DNA from: Azospirillum sp. TSH58
GTDB taxonomy: Bacteria > Pseudomonadota > Alphaproteobacteria > Azospirillales > Azospirillaceae
Direction of reading: 5' to 3'
Length of the DNA stretch: 64,000 nucleotides
NCBI RefSeq assembly: GCF_003119115.1
Contig: NZ_CP022367.1
Span: forward strand, 1,415,001 to 1,479,000
Made by a program: the position numbers and the translations under genes. Within the stretch, counting starts at the first letter, position 1, and every line of letters starts with the position of its first letter. Below, piece by piece: positions 44,753 to 53,299 of the stretch. The notes below the pieces were generated by a model, which saw only the letters and a program-made list of their open reading frames with translations, was not told the DNA's origin and made no database searches.

Positions 44753-47086
44753 ATGCAGATCAAACGCGCCGCCGTGATCGGCTCCGGCGTGATGGGCAGC
44801 GGCATCGCCGCCCATTTCGCGAACGCCGGCATCCCCGTCGTCCTGCTCGACATCCCCGCCAAGGAGGGTGACGACCGCAGCGCCATCGCCAAGGGGGCCA
44901 TCCAGAGGCTTCTGAAGACCGACCCCGCGCCCTTCATGCACCCGAAGAACGCCCGGCTGGTGACACCCGGCAATCTGGAGGACGACCTCAACCTGCTGGC
45001 CGACGTCGACTGGATCGTCGAGGCGATCGTCGAGAACCCGGCGGTCAAGGCCGACCTCTACCGCCGCATCGACCCGGTGCGCAAGGACGGCTCCGTGGTG
45101 TCGTCCAACACCTCGACCATCCCGCTCGGCGTGCTGGTGGAGGGGCAGTCGGACGCCTTCAAGCGCGACTTCCTGATCACCCACTTCTTCAACCCGCCGC
45201 GCTACATGCGGCTTCTGGAGATCGTCGGCGGCGAGGCCACCCGGCCCGACGCGCTGGCCGCCGTCGCCGACGTCTGCGACCGCGCGCTGGGCAAGGGCGT
45301 GGTGCGCTGCAAGGACACGCCGGGCTTCATCGCCAACCGCATCGGCGTCTACTGGATCCAGACGGCGATCAACGCCGCCGTCGATCTCGGCCTGACCGTG
45401 GAGGAAGCCGACGCCATCGCCGGACGGCCGATGGGCATCCCGAAGACCGGCGTGTTCGGTCTGGTCGATCTCGTCGGACTCGACCTGATGCCGCACATCG
45501 CCAAGAGCCTGCTGGCGACCCTGCCGGAGAACGACCCCTACCGCGCCGCCTTCCGCGAGCATCCCGTCATCACCAGGATGATCGCGGAGGGCTACACCGG
45601 CCGCAAGGGCAAGGGCGGCTTCTACCGCCTGAACCGGGACGGCGGCGCCAAGATCAAGGAGGCCATCGACCTGTCCACCGGCGCCTACCGCCGTTCCGAC
45701 AAGCCGCGGCTGGAGAGCGTGTCCGCCGCCGGGCGCGACCTGCGGGCGCTGGCCGAGTTCCCCGACAAGACCGGGCAGTACGCCCGCCGGGTGTTGGCCC
45801 ACACGCTGTCCTACGCCGCGTCGCTGGTGCCGGAGATCGCCGACAGCATCGTCGCGGTCGATGAGGGGATGCGGCTCGGCTACAACTGGAAGCAGGGTCC
45901 CTTCGAGCTGATCGACCGGCTGGGCACCGCCTGGTTCGCCGACCTCTGCCGCAGCGAGGGCATCCCCGTCCCGCCGCTGGTTGAACAGGCCGCCGGGCGT
46001 CCCTTCTACCGGGTGGAGGACGGCAAACTCCAGCACCTGACCACCGCCGGCCTCTACGACACGGTGGTGCGGCCCGACGGCGTGCTGCTGCTGTCCGACA
46101 TCAAGCGGGCGTCGAAGCCGGTGTGGAAGAACGGCTCGGCCAGCCTGTGGGACATCGGCGACGGCGTGCTGTGCGTCGAGTTCACCAGCAAGATGAACGC
46201 GCTGGACGGCGACATCATGGCCGCCTACGGCAAGGCGATGAAGCTGATCGGCGATGGAAAGGGCGATTGGAAGGCGCTGGTCATCCACAACGAGTCCGAC
46301 AACTTCTCGGTCGGCGCCAATCTGGGTCTCGCCCTGTTCGCCCTGAACGTCGGGCTGTGGCCGCAGATCGAGGAGCTGGTGGAGGGTGGGCAGCGCGCCT
46401 ACCGCGCCCTGAAATACGCCCCCTTCCCGGTGGTGTCGGCGCCCAGCGGCATGGCGCTCGGCGGCGGCTGCGAAATCCTGCTGCACTCCGACCATGTGCA
46501 GGCCCACGCCGAAACCTACATGGGGCTGGTCGAGGTCGGCGTCGGGCTGATCCCCGGCTGGGGCGGCTGCACCGAGATGCTGGCCCGCCACGCGGCCAAC
46601 CCCCGCACGCCCAAAGGGCCGATGCCGCCGATCGCCGGGGCCTTCGAGACGATCAGCCTCGCCAAGGTCGCCAAGTCGGCGGCGGAGGCCAAGGATCTGC
46701 TGTACCTGCGTCCCGGCGACGGCATCACCATGAACCGCGACCGCCTGCTCGCCGACGCCAAGGCCAAGGCGCTGGAACTGGCCGCGGACTACACCCCGCC
46801 GGAGAAGGTCACCTACACGCTTCCCGGCCCCAACGGACGGGCCGCGCTGGAGCTGTTCCTGGAAGGCTTCGCGCTTCAGGGCAAGGCGACGCCGCACGAC
46901 ATGGTCGTCTGCGGCAAGCTGGCCGGAATCCTGACCGGCGGGCCGAAGGCCGACGTCACCCAGCCGGTGACCGAGGATCAGATGCTGGCGCTGGAGCGCC
47001 GGGCCTTCATGGAGCTGGTGCGGACCGAAGGCACCATCGACCGGGTGGAGCACATGCTGACCACCGGCAAGCCGCTGCGGAACTGA
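44753..47086 (+). CDS. 3-hydroxyacyl-CoA dehydrogenase/enoyl-CoA hydratase, FadN-type domain order
   Basis: 777 residues carrying two beta-oxidation activities. The NAD-binding dehydrogenase is N-terminal (AAVIGSGVMGSGIAAHFANAG, ITHFFNPPRYMRLLEIV with the catalytic His, CKDTPGFIANRIG). The crotonase domain is C-terminal (SVGANLGL, SGMALGGGCEILLHSD, MGLVEVGVGLIPGWGGC, with both catalytic Glu positions present). This order is the reverse of E. coli FadB and matches B. subtilis FadN. The gene set thiolase, FadN, acyl-CoA dehydrogenase likewise mirrors fadNAE. Confidence 0.93.
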   Translation: MQIKRAAVIGSGVMGSGIAAHFANAGIPVVLLDIPAKEGDDRSAIAKGAIQRLLKTDPAPFMHPKNARLVTPGNLEDDLNLLADVDWIVEAIVENPAVKADLYRRIDPVRKDGSVVSSNTSTIPLGVLVEGQSDAFKRDFLITHFFNPPRYMRLLEIVGGEATRPDALAAVADVCDRALGKGVVRCKDTPGFIANRIGVYWIQTAINAAVDLGLTVEEADAIAGRPMGIPKTGVFGLVDLVGLDLMPHIAKSLLATLPENDPYRAAFREHPVITRMIAEGYTGRKGKGGFYRLNRDGGAKIKEAIDLSTGAYRRSDKPRLESVSAAGRDLRALAEFPDKTGQYARRVLAHTLSYAASLVPEIADSIVAVDEGMRLGYNWKQGPFELIDRLGTAWFADLCRSEGIPVPPLVEQAAGRPFYRVEDGKLQHLTTAGLYDTVVRPDGVLLLSDIKRASKPVWKNGSASLWDIGDGVLCVEFTSKMNALDGDIMAAYGKAMKLIGDGKGDWKALVIHNESDNFSVGANLGLALFALNVGLWPQIEELVEGGQRAYRALKYAPFPVVSAPSGMALGGGCEILLHSDHVQAHAETYMGLVEVGVGLIPGWGGCTEMLARHAANPRTPKGPMPPIAGAFETISLAKVAKSAAEAKDLLYLRPGDGITMNRDRLLADAKAKALELAADYTPPEKVTYTLPGPNGRAALELFLEGFALQGKATPHDMVVCGKLAGILTGGPKADVTQPVTEDQMLALERRAFMELVRTEGTIDRVEHMLTTGKPLRN

Positions 47087-47103
47087 TGGGGGAGGACTGA
47101 GCA

Positions 47104-48894
47104 ATGCCGATCTACAAGGCTCCGCTGGAGGATGTCCGCTTCGTCCTCGACGAGATCGTCGGGGCGGGCAAGCTGGCCGAACTGCCGGGTTACGAGGACG
47201 CCACCCCCGACCTGATCGCCCAGGTCCTGGAGGAGGGCGCCAAGCTGTGCGAGGAGGTGCTGTTCCCGCTGAACCAGTCCGGCGACGGTGAGGGATGCAG
47301 CTTCGAGAACGGCGTGGTTCGCACGCCGAAGGGCTTCAAGGAGGCCTACGCCACCTACATCGAGGCGGGCTGGCAGGGCCTGTCCTGCGACCCGGCCTAT
47401 GGCGGGCAGGGGCTGCCCAAGCTGGTCAACACCATGCTGGAGGAGTTCATCTGCTCCGCCAACCTCAGCTTCGGCATGTATCCCGGCCTGTCGCTGGGCG
47501 CCTACAACGCGCTCTCCACCTATGGCTCGGACCCACTGAAGCAGCGTTTCCTCGGGCGGCTGGTGGACGGCACCTGGGCGGGCACCATGTGCCTGACCGA
47601 GCCGCATTGCGGCACCGACCTGGGGCTGATCCGCACCAAGGCCGTCCCCCAGGAGGACGGCAGCCACAGGATCACCGGCACGAAGATCTTCATCTCCGCC
47701 GGCGAGCATGACCTGACCGAGAACATCCTGCACCTCGTGCTGGCGCGCCTGCCCGACGCGCCGGCCGGGACGCGCGGCATCAGCCTGTTCCTGGTGCCGA
47801 AGTTCCTGCCCAACGAGGACGGCGGCGTCGGTCCGCGCAATGGCGTCGCCTGCGGCTCCATCGAGCACAAGATGGGCATCAAGGCGTCGGCGACCTGCGT
47901 CATGAACTTCGAGGACGCCACCGGCTGGCTGGTCGGCGAGCCGCACAAGGGCATGCGGGCGATGTTCGTGATGATGAACGCGGCGCGCCTCGCGGTGGGC
48001 ATCCAGGGGCTGGGGGTGGCCGAGGTCAGCTACCAGAACGCGGTGGCCTACGCGAAGGAGCGGCTCCAGGGCCGTTCGCTGAAGGGCACGGCGCACCCGG
48101 ACAAGCCCGCCGACCCGATCATCGTGCATCCCGACGTGCGGCGGAACCTGCTGACCGCCCGCGCCTACACCGAGGGCGCGCGCGCTCTGGGCGCCCTGGT
48201 CGGCTACAAGCTGGACGTGGCGGAAAAGCACGCGGACGAGAAGACGCGCAAGGAGGCGGACGAGTTCGTCCAGCTGATGACGCCGATCGTCAAGGCGCTG
48301 TTCACCGACATCGGATTCGAGTCGGCCAACATCGCGGTTCAGGTGCATGGTGGGCACGGCTTCATCTGGGAAACCGGCGTCGAGCAGTATGTCCGCGACG
48401 CCCGCATCTGCCAGATCTACGAAGGCACCAACGGCATCCAGGCGCTGGACCTCGTGGGGCGCAAGCTGCCGCAGGACATGGGCCGGCTGCTGCGCCGCTT
48501 CTTCCACCCCGTCGGCGCCGAGATCGAGGCCGACATGGAGACGGAGGAACTGGCCGAATTCGTTCTGCCGCTGGCCAAGGCCTTCGCCAAGCTCCAGCAG
48601 GCGACCGCCATCGTCGCTCAGAAGGGGATGAAGGACCCGGAGGAGGCGGGGGCCGCCGCCACCGACTATCTGCGGCTGTTCGGTCTGGTGGCGCTCGGCT
48701 GGATGTGGCTGAGGATGGTCAAGGCCGCCCAGGCCAAATTGGCGGCGGGGGAGGGCAACGCGGCCTTCCTTGAGGCCAAGATCAGGACGGCCCGATTCTA
48801 CACGGCGAAGCTGTTGCCGCAGACCAACGCGCTGTTCATCACCATCATGGCCGGGTCCAAGCCCCTGATGGAGATGGACGAGGCCGCCTTCTGA
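47104..48894 (+). CDS. Acyl-CoA dehydrogenase with C-terminal extension
   Basis: 596 residues, an FAD enzyme for the first beta-oxidation step. ACAD signatures: MCLTEPHCGTDLGLIRTKA, ITGTKIFISAGEHDLTENI, and QIYEGTNGIQALDLVGRKL with the catalytic Glu in YEGTNG. An extra C-terminal helical domain of about 100 residues is typical of the long group found with FadN-type proteins. It starts 17 bp after the fadN-like gene; a strong terminator follows. Confidence 0.93.
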   Translation: MPIYKAPLEDVRFVLDEIVGAGKLAELPGYEDATPDLIAQVLEEGAKLCEEVLFPLNQSGDGEGCSFENGVVRTPKGFKEAYATYIEAGWQGLSCDPAYGGQGLPKLVNTMLEEFICSANLSFGMYPGLSLGAYNALSTYGSDPLKQRFLGRLVDGTWAGTMCLTEPHCGTDLGLIRTKAVPQEDGSHRITGTKIFISAGEHDLTENILHLVLARLPDAPAGTRGISLFLVPKFLPNEDGGVGPRNGVACGSIEHKMGIKASATCVMNFEDATGWLVGEPHKGMRAMFVMMNAARLAVGIQGLGVAEVSYQNAVAYAKERLQGRSLKGTAHPDKPADPIIVHPDVRRNLLTARAYTEGARALGALVGYKLDVAEKHADEKTRKEADEFVQLMTPIVKALFTDIGFESANIAVQVHGGHGFIWETGVEQYVRDARICQIYEGTNGIQALDLVGRKLPQDMGRLLRRFFHPVGAEIEADMETEELAEFVLPLAKAFAKLQQATAIVAQKGMKDPEEAGAAATDYLRLFGLVALGWMWLRMVKAAQAKLAAGEGNAAFLEAKIRTARFYTAKLLPQTNALFITIMAGSKPLMEMDEAAF

Positions 48895-48923
48895 GGATCA
48901 GCCTTACGGAGTCTATGCCTTTG

Positions 48924-48962
48924 GGCCGGGATCGGTGTATCCTTCACCGGTTCCGGCCTTTT
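48924..48962 (+). terminator. Intrinsic terminator of the beta-oxidation operon
   Basis: A 14-bp stem (48924-48937 with 48945-48958; two wobble pairs), loop TATCCTT, then TTTT. It starts 29 bp after the dehydrogenase stop. Confidence 0.8.
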
Positions 48963-49342
48963 CGTTTCGAGAGATGCGAAAGATAGAAAGTACGAAAACG
49001 ACGGTTCTTTCTGATGAGCAAGCCTATGGCTTGATACATTCGTGCTCACTTTCGTCATGTGTGAACGATGCGCGAAATGGATATTGCTGTAGCGCAGCAA
49101 TGCCATTGCTCGGAGCCTTCAATGGGACAAAAGTTAAATTCGGGTTGTCCAACCCCACCGAATCGTGGTACGTCTGATGTGACATTACCCTGCATAAGGA
49201 CTTTCTATACCTTTTGGAATTGGGTCATATGATGCTTGAAAATGACCTGCATTTTTTCCGAAACTGAAGGTCGGAACACTGGCCTTGTGTCAGGGCTGTA
49301 CGTTCGGACCATTGAAAGCACTGAGTACGGGGGCACCACCAG
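48963..49342. other. Leader region of the response-regulator gene
   Basis: About 380 bp, visibly more AT-rich than its surroundings, with no supported gene. A small hairpin ATTGCTG/CAGCAAT lies at 49083-49101. GGGCTGTACGTTCGGAC (49293-49309) matches the right arm of the inverted repeat at 848-864 at 15 of 17 bases. Promoter and control sites for the response regulator must be here. Confidence 0.45.
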
Positions 49343-49987
49343 ATGAAAATCCTGATCGGAGACGACCATGTGCTTTTCCGGGAGGGATTGCGCAGGCTGC
49401 TGGAGCAGCTGAAGGAGGGTGCCAGCTTTGAGGAAGCCAGCAATTTTGATGAGCTTCTGGAAAAGGCTGGCAAGGGCGAGACTTACGACCTCGTCCTGAC
49501 CGATCTGCGCATGCCCGGTTGGCCCGGCTTCTCCGGCATCCAAGACCTGCGGGGAAAGCAGCCCGACTCCAAGGTCGTGGTCGTGTCGGCGTCCGAAGCG
49601 CATCACGACGTCCGCGACGCGCTGGAGCATGGCGCCGCAGGCTACATCCCGAAATCCTCCAGCGTGAAGATCATGCTCAGCGCGCTGGATCTCATCTTCT
49701 CCGGCGGCGTCTACGTGCCGCCGACCGTGCTGCGCGAATCCGGGGAGGCCGAGGTGCGCGTCGGCGCCATCCCGCCCAGCGACCCGCAGCTCGACCATCT
49801 GCTGACCCAGCGTCAGCGCGAGGTTCTGGACCGCCTGCGCGAAGGCAAGTCCAACAAGCAGATCGCTCACGAACTGGGCCTGTCCGAAGGCACGGTGAAG
49901 ATCCACATGACGGCGATCTTCAAGTCGCTGGGTGTGCGCAACCGCACCCAGGCCGCCATGGCCTTCCCGCAGTCGCACTCGGCCTGA
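49343..49987 (+). CDS. NarL/FixJ-family response regulator
   Basis: 214 residues. Receiver domain with acidic pair DD (7-8), phospho-acceptor Asp54 in LTDLRMPG and Lys104 in IPKSSS; C-terminal LuxR-type helix-turn-helix (LTQRQREVLDRLREGKSNKQIAHELGLSEGTVKIHMTAIFKSLGVRNR in parts). DNA-binding output. No kinase gene is adjacent, so an orphan regulator in this window. A strong terminator follows. Confidence 0.93.
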   Translation: MKILIGDDHVLFREGLRRLLEQLKEGASFEEASNFDELLEKAGKGETYDLVLTDLRMPGWPGFSGIQDLRGKQPDSKVVVVSASEAHHDVRDALEHGAAGYIPKSSSVKIMLSALDLIFSGGVYVPPTVLRESGEAEVRVGAIPPSDPQLDHLLTQRQREVLDRLREGKSNKQIAHELGLSEGTVKIHMTAIFKSLGVRNRTQAAMAFPQSHSA

Positions 49988-50022
49988 TCAAACGGGCCTC
50001 ACCGCCCGACCGTCCCATCATT

Positions 50023-50056
50023 GAAAACGCCCGCGGAATCGTCCGCGGGCGTTTTC
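50023..50056. terminator. Bidirectional intrinsic terminator
   Basis: GAAAACGCCCGCGGA (50023-50037) pairs with TCCGCGGGCGTTTTC (50042-50056), loop ATCG, A/T runs on both ends. It lies between the converging response-regulator and CBS genes. Confidence 0.9.
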
Positions 50057-50080
50057 GTTTGCAGGGCGGTGGGGTGGGGC

Positions 50081-50515
50081 TCAGCCCATCCCGGCGACGT
50101 AGCCGCGCAGGGACTCGACCTCCAGTTCCGCGTCGTCCAGCCGTGCCTTCACGATGTCGCCGATGCTGACCAGCCCGACGAGTTCGCCGTCCTCCAGGAT
50201 CGGCAGATGACGGATGCGGCGCTGGGTCATGACGCCCATGATCTGGGACACCGTGTCGGACGGGCTTCCGGTGACGAGGTCGCGGGTCATCAGGTCGCCG
50301 ACGGGCCGCTCCAGGGCGGCGGCTCCATCCGCGGCCACGGCGCGGACAATGTCGCGTTCCGACAGGATTCCGGCGGGCCGGCCGTCGTCCTTCATCACCA
50401 GGACGGCACCGATTTTGTGATGGGCGAGCTTGCGGGCGACCGCGTCGATCCGGTCGTCCGGACTGGCGGTGATGATCTCCGTGCCCTTCCTTTTCAAGAC
50501 GGCGGCAATGTGCAT
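50081..50515 (-). CDS. CBS-domain pair protein
   Basis: 144 residues made of two CBS motifs (VARKLAHHKIGAVLVMKDDGRPAGILSERDIVRAV in parts, and VSQIMGVMTQRRIRHLPILEDGELVGLVSIGDIVKARLDD). The pair forms an adenosyl-ligand-binding module, usually sensing AMP/ATP or SAM. It stands alone with no output domain, as is common in alphaproteobacteria. Its partner is unknown. Confidence 0.9.
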   Translation of the reverse strand: MHIAAVLKRKGTEIITASPDDRIDAVARKLAHHKIGAVLVMKDDGRPAGILSERDIVRAVAADGAAALERPVGDLMTRDLVTGSPSDTVSQIMGVMTQRRIRHLPILEDGELVGLVSIGDIVKARLDDAELEVESLRGYVAGMG

Positions 50516-50594
50516 GGTTGTGCTTCCTCCCGCGCGGATTCACGAAAGGGAATGCTCACCCACTGTCGCCTCTCTAGGAAGTCGCAAAAAGGAA

Positions 50595-50628
50595 CAGGCC
50601 GGATACTCCTTTCGGAGTAGCCGGCCTG
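50595..50628 (-). terminator. Terminator downstream of ompW
   Basis: A 15-bp stem with one mismatch (50595-50609 and 50614-50628). On the minus strand it is followed by TTCCTTTTTGC, placing it after the ompW-like gene. Confidence 0.7.
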
Positions 50629-50676
50629 AAACTCAGCTTTCGCAGGGCTTCCCGTAGGAGGCCCCGGAGTTGCCGA

Positions 50677-51375
50677 TTAGAAGCGGTAGCCGATGCCCAG
50701 GCCGACCAGCCACGGGTCGATCTTGACGTCCGAACGGACGGTGGTGCCCAGGTTGGTCTGCGCCGTGACGTCGGTCTTCAGGAAGATCTTCTTCACGTCG
50801 AGGTTCAGCGACCAGTTGCCGGTCAGGGCGACGTCCACACCGGCCTGCAGAGCCCAGCCGAAGCGGTTCTCGTAGTCGGTGTCAACGATGCGCAGGCCGA
50901 TGCCGTTCGCCTTGTTGGCGGCGTCCTCGCGGTAGAACAGGGTGTAGTTGACGCCGGCGCCGACATACGGGCTGACGCGCTCCTTCGGGAAGAAGTGGTA
51001 CTGCGCGGTCAGGGTCGGCGGCAGCAGCGAAACCTTGCCCACATCCACGGAGCCGCCCAGACCCGGCAGGATCGAGCCCTTGACGGTGTGGCGGCTGGTG
51101 CCGGCGATCAGCTCGAGAGCGATGTTGTCCGTGACGAAGTAGGAGAAGTCGAGTTCCGGGATGTAGTCGTTGTTGATCCGCGGCTCGCCGATGTTGGTGG
51201 CGCCCTGGTGGATCAGGTCGCCCGACTCCTGCGGGATCACGGCCAGGGCGCGCGCGCGCACCAGGATGTCACCGGCGGACTTGCCCTTGAAATCCTGGGC
51301 CAGCGACGGGGAGGAAACGGCGGCAAGAGCCGTGGTCGCCAGCAGGGCGGCGGCGGCGCGCTTCAGGAAAGTCAT
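50677..51375 (-). CDS. OmpW-family outer membrane protein
   Basis: 232 residues with a signal peptide ending SLA-QD (about residue 27). GDILVRARALAVIPQESGD opens the mature barrel, then LPPTLTAQYHFFPKERVSPYVGAGVNYTLFY and GWALQAGVDVALTGNWSLNLDVKKIFLKT (in parts), ending in the outer-membrane signature GLGIGYRF with terminal Phe. An eight-stranded beta-barrel for small hydrophobic compounds. Single gene with its own terminator. Confidence 0.93.
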   Translation of the reverse strand: MTFLKRAAAALLATTALAAVSSPSLAQDFKGKSAGDILVRARALAVIPQESGDLIHQGATNIGEPRINNDYIPELDFSYFVTDNIALELIAGTSRHTVKGSILPGLGGSVDVGKVSLLPPTLTAQYHFFPKERVSPYVGAGVNYTLFYREDAANKANGIGLRIVDTDYENRFGWALQAGVDVALTGNWSLNLDVKKIFLKTDVTAQTNLGTTVRSDVKIDPWLVGLGIGYRF

Positions 51376-51535
51376 GGGATTCGCTCCAGGGCAGAATTAG
51401 CTGATGTCGTTTTTTTGGCTTGATGCCTGGAGATGTATTACCAGAGTTTTTGTGGGGTTGCTATGCCGCCTCAACCAAAACGTCATAGTGAGGCGGCTTT
51501 GCAACAGCGACGAGTTGTCGCATGGACTGGAACTC

Positions 51536-52024
51536 TTAACGCGCTGGGGCCATGGCGGGTTGTGGTGACTGTGAAGGGACTTGCGCCAGGCAGTTTTGTA
51601 CGATCGCGTAGCATTGGCCGAGTCGGCTGCCGCCGCTGGACGACCCGCCATAGACAATGCGTTCCACCACGCCATTGTGCAGGGTGAAGGTCGCCTCGCA
51701 GTCGACGCTGGTCACGTCGGAGCCGTAGCCGCCCCAGCCGCCGTAGGGGTAGCCCCAGTAGCCGCCGTAGCCGCCCCAGGACGGGTAGGAAATCAGGCGG
51801 TTGCTGCGGTAGGTGAAGAATTCCCGGTCCCCGGCGGCGGCCTGCCGTTCCGGAACCCCGGCGCAGGACAGCAGCGTCTGCTTCGGCATGCCGATCAGCG
51901 CGTTCTGCGCGACCATCGCCTGATCGGCGGCCGGGTTGGCGCAGCCGCCCAGAAGGCCGCCAACCAGAAGACCGCCGGCCAGAAGAACCGCACCGAAACC
52001 GCTTTCCGTCATCGTCCCGCGCAT
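51536..52024 (-). CDS. Glycine/tyrosine-rich lipoprotein
   Basis: 162 residues from the ATG at 52024 (GGGAGA upstream). Lipobox LLGGC at about residue 28 after a hydrophobic stretch. NALIGMPKQTLLSCAGVPERQ resembles the short BamE/SmpA-like domain seen in small lipoproteins. A loop very rich in Gly, Tyr and Trp follows (SWGGYGGYWGYPYGGWGGYG), then SVDCEATFTLHNGVVERIVYGG. Function unknown. It is 14 bp downstream of the FAD oxidoreductase gene on the same strand. Confidence 0.75.
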   Translation of the reverse strand: MRGTMTESGFGAVLLAGGLLVGGLLGGCANPAADQAMVAQNALIGMPKQTLLSCAGVPERQAAAGDREFFTYRSNRLISYPSWGGYGGYWGYPYGGWGGYGSDVTSVDCEATFTLHNGVVERIVYGGSSSGGSRLGQCYAIVQNCLAQVPSQSPQPAMAPAR

Positions 52025-52038
52025 CGCCGTGTCTCCCG

Positions 52039-53184
52039 TCAGGGGCGCCGCAGCCGGGCCGACGCCAGATCCTCCACACGCACACCGAGCGCCGCGACCT
52101 CCGGCGGCAGGCCGCATCCGGTCGCCAGCGCCGCGGCGGTGCGGCCCATGGCCGGCGCCGTCTGGATGCCGTAGCCGCCCTGGCCGGCCAGCCAGAAGAA
52201 GCCGTCCGCGGACTCGTCGTAGCCCACCACCATCACCTTGTCGGCGACGAAGCTGCGCAGGCCCGCCCATTTGTGCGTGATCCGTCGAACGGAGAAGCGG
52301 ACCGCCTGTTCCATGCGGTCGATGGCGACGGCGATGTCCAACTCCTCCGGTTGCACGTCGCAGGGCTCCACCGGCGTCTCGTCGGCGGGGGAGAGCAGCA
52401 GCCGGCCCGATTCCGGCTTCATGTAGAACTGTTCGTCCACATCGATGGTCATCGGCCAGCCGGCGAGTCCCGCCGCGTCCGCCGGGTCGGCGAACACCGG
52501 ATCAAAGGTGAGGGCGGTGCGCCGCTTCGGCACCAGCCCGACGGGGCGCACCCCGGCCATGCCCGCCAGACCATCGGCCCAGGCGCCCGCCGCGTTGACC
52601 AGCACCGGGGCGGCGAAGGCGCCCGCCGGGGTGGCGGCGATCCACAGTCCGTCGCGCCGCTCCAGAGCGGTCACCCCGGCGTCGGTGACCAGCCGGCCGC
52701 CGCGCGCCTTCAGCCCGCGCAGGTAGCCGCCGTGGATGGCGTGGACGTCCATGTCCATGGCCTCCGGCTCCCACACCGCGCCGTCCACGTAATCCGGGTT
52801 CAGGAAGGGCGCGCGGGCCAGCGTCTCGGCGCGGCCGAGGCGCTCGACGGTCGGGGTCAGACGGCGCCCTTCGGCAAAGTCGCGGTCGAGCGCCGCGGTC
52901 TGGTCGCCCCGCCCGATCAGCAGGACGCCGCGCGGCGTGAGAAGCGGATGCTCCGAAAAGCCTTCCGGCGGGTTGGTGTAGAAATCCCAGCTCGCCACCG
53001 TCAGCGCGCGGACCACCGGATGCCCGTAGGTCTGGGTGTAGAGCGCCGCCGAGCGGCCGGTGGAGTGGTAGCCGGGCTGGCTCTCGCGCTCCAGCACGAT
53101 GACGCTGCCGTGCGCCGCCAGCTCATAGGCCGCCGAGGCCCCGGCCATGCCGCCGCCGACGATCAGGAAATCCACCCGTTCCAT
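52039..53184 (-). CDS. FAD-dependent oxidoreductase (DAO family)
   Basis: 381 residues. GxGxxG dinucleotide site VDFLIVGGGMAGASAAYELAAHG at the N-terminus, GYHSTGRSAALYTQTYG, and GFFWLAGQGGYGIQTAPAMG at the C-terminus: a glycine oxidase/D-amino-acid dehydrogenase-like flavoprotein acting on amino or imino acids. ATG 53184 (MERVDF) is better spaced from GGAG than the ATG at 53187. Translated with the lipoprotein gene 14 bp downstream. The substrate is not predictable. Confidence 0.88.
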   Translation of the reverse strand: MERVDFLIVGGGMAGASAAYELAAHGSVIVLERESQPGYHSTGRSAALYTQTYGHPVVRALTVASWDFYTNPPEGFSEHPLLTPRGVLLIGRGDQTAALDRDFAEGRRLTPTVERLGRAETLARAPFLNPDYVDGAVWEPEAMDMDVHAIHGGYLRGLKARGGRLVTDAGVTALERRDGLWIAATPAGAFAAPVLVNAAGAWADGLAGMAGVRPVGLVPKRRTALTFDPVFADPADAAGLAGWPMTIDVDEQFYMKPESGRLLLSPADETPVEPCDVQPEELDIAVAIDRMEQAVRFSVRRITHKWAGLRSFVADKVMVVGYDESADGFFWLAGQGGYGIQTAPAMGRTAAALATGCGLPPEVAALGVRVEDLASARLRRP

Positions 53185-53299
53185 CATACTCCAGCCCGTT
53201 TTTTCCGTTTTTCGCTCGGAAGAAGCGCGATCTCCTGGACAAACTAACCGGGCGGCTGCCGAACGCAATCGCCTTCTCGCCGTCGGCCCTTTCAACGTG

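Noticed and set aside
48935..49177. 80-residue plus-strand frame before the response regulator
   Set aside because: It overlaps the operon terminator and shows no domain or plausible ribosome-binding site.
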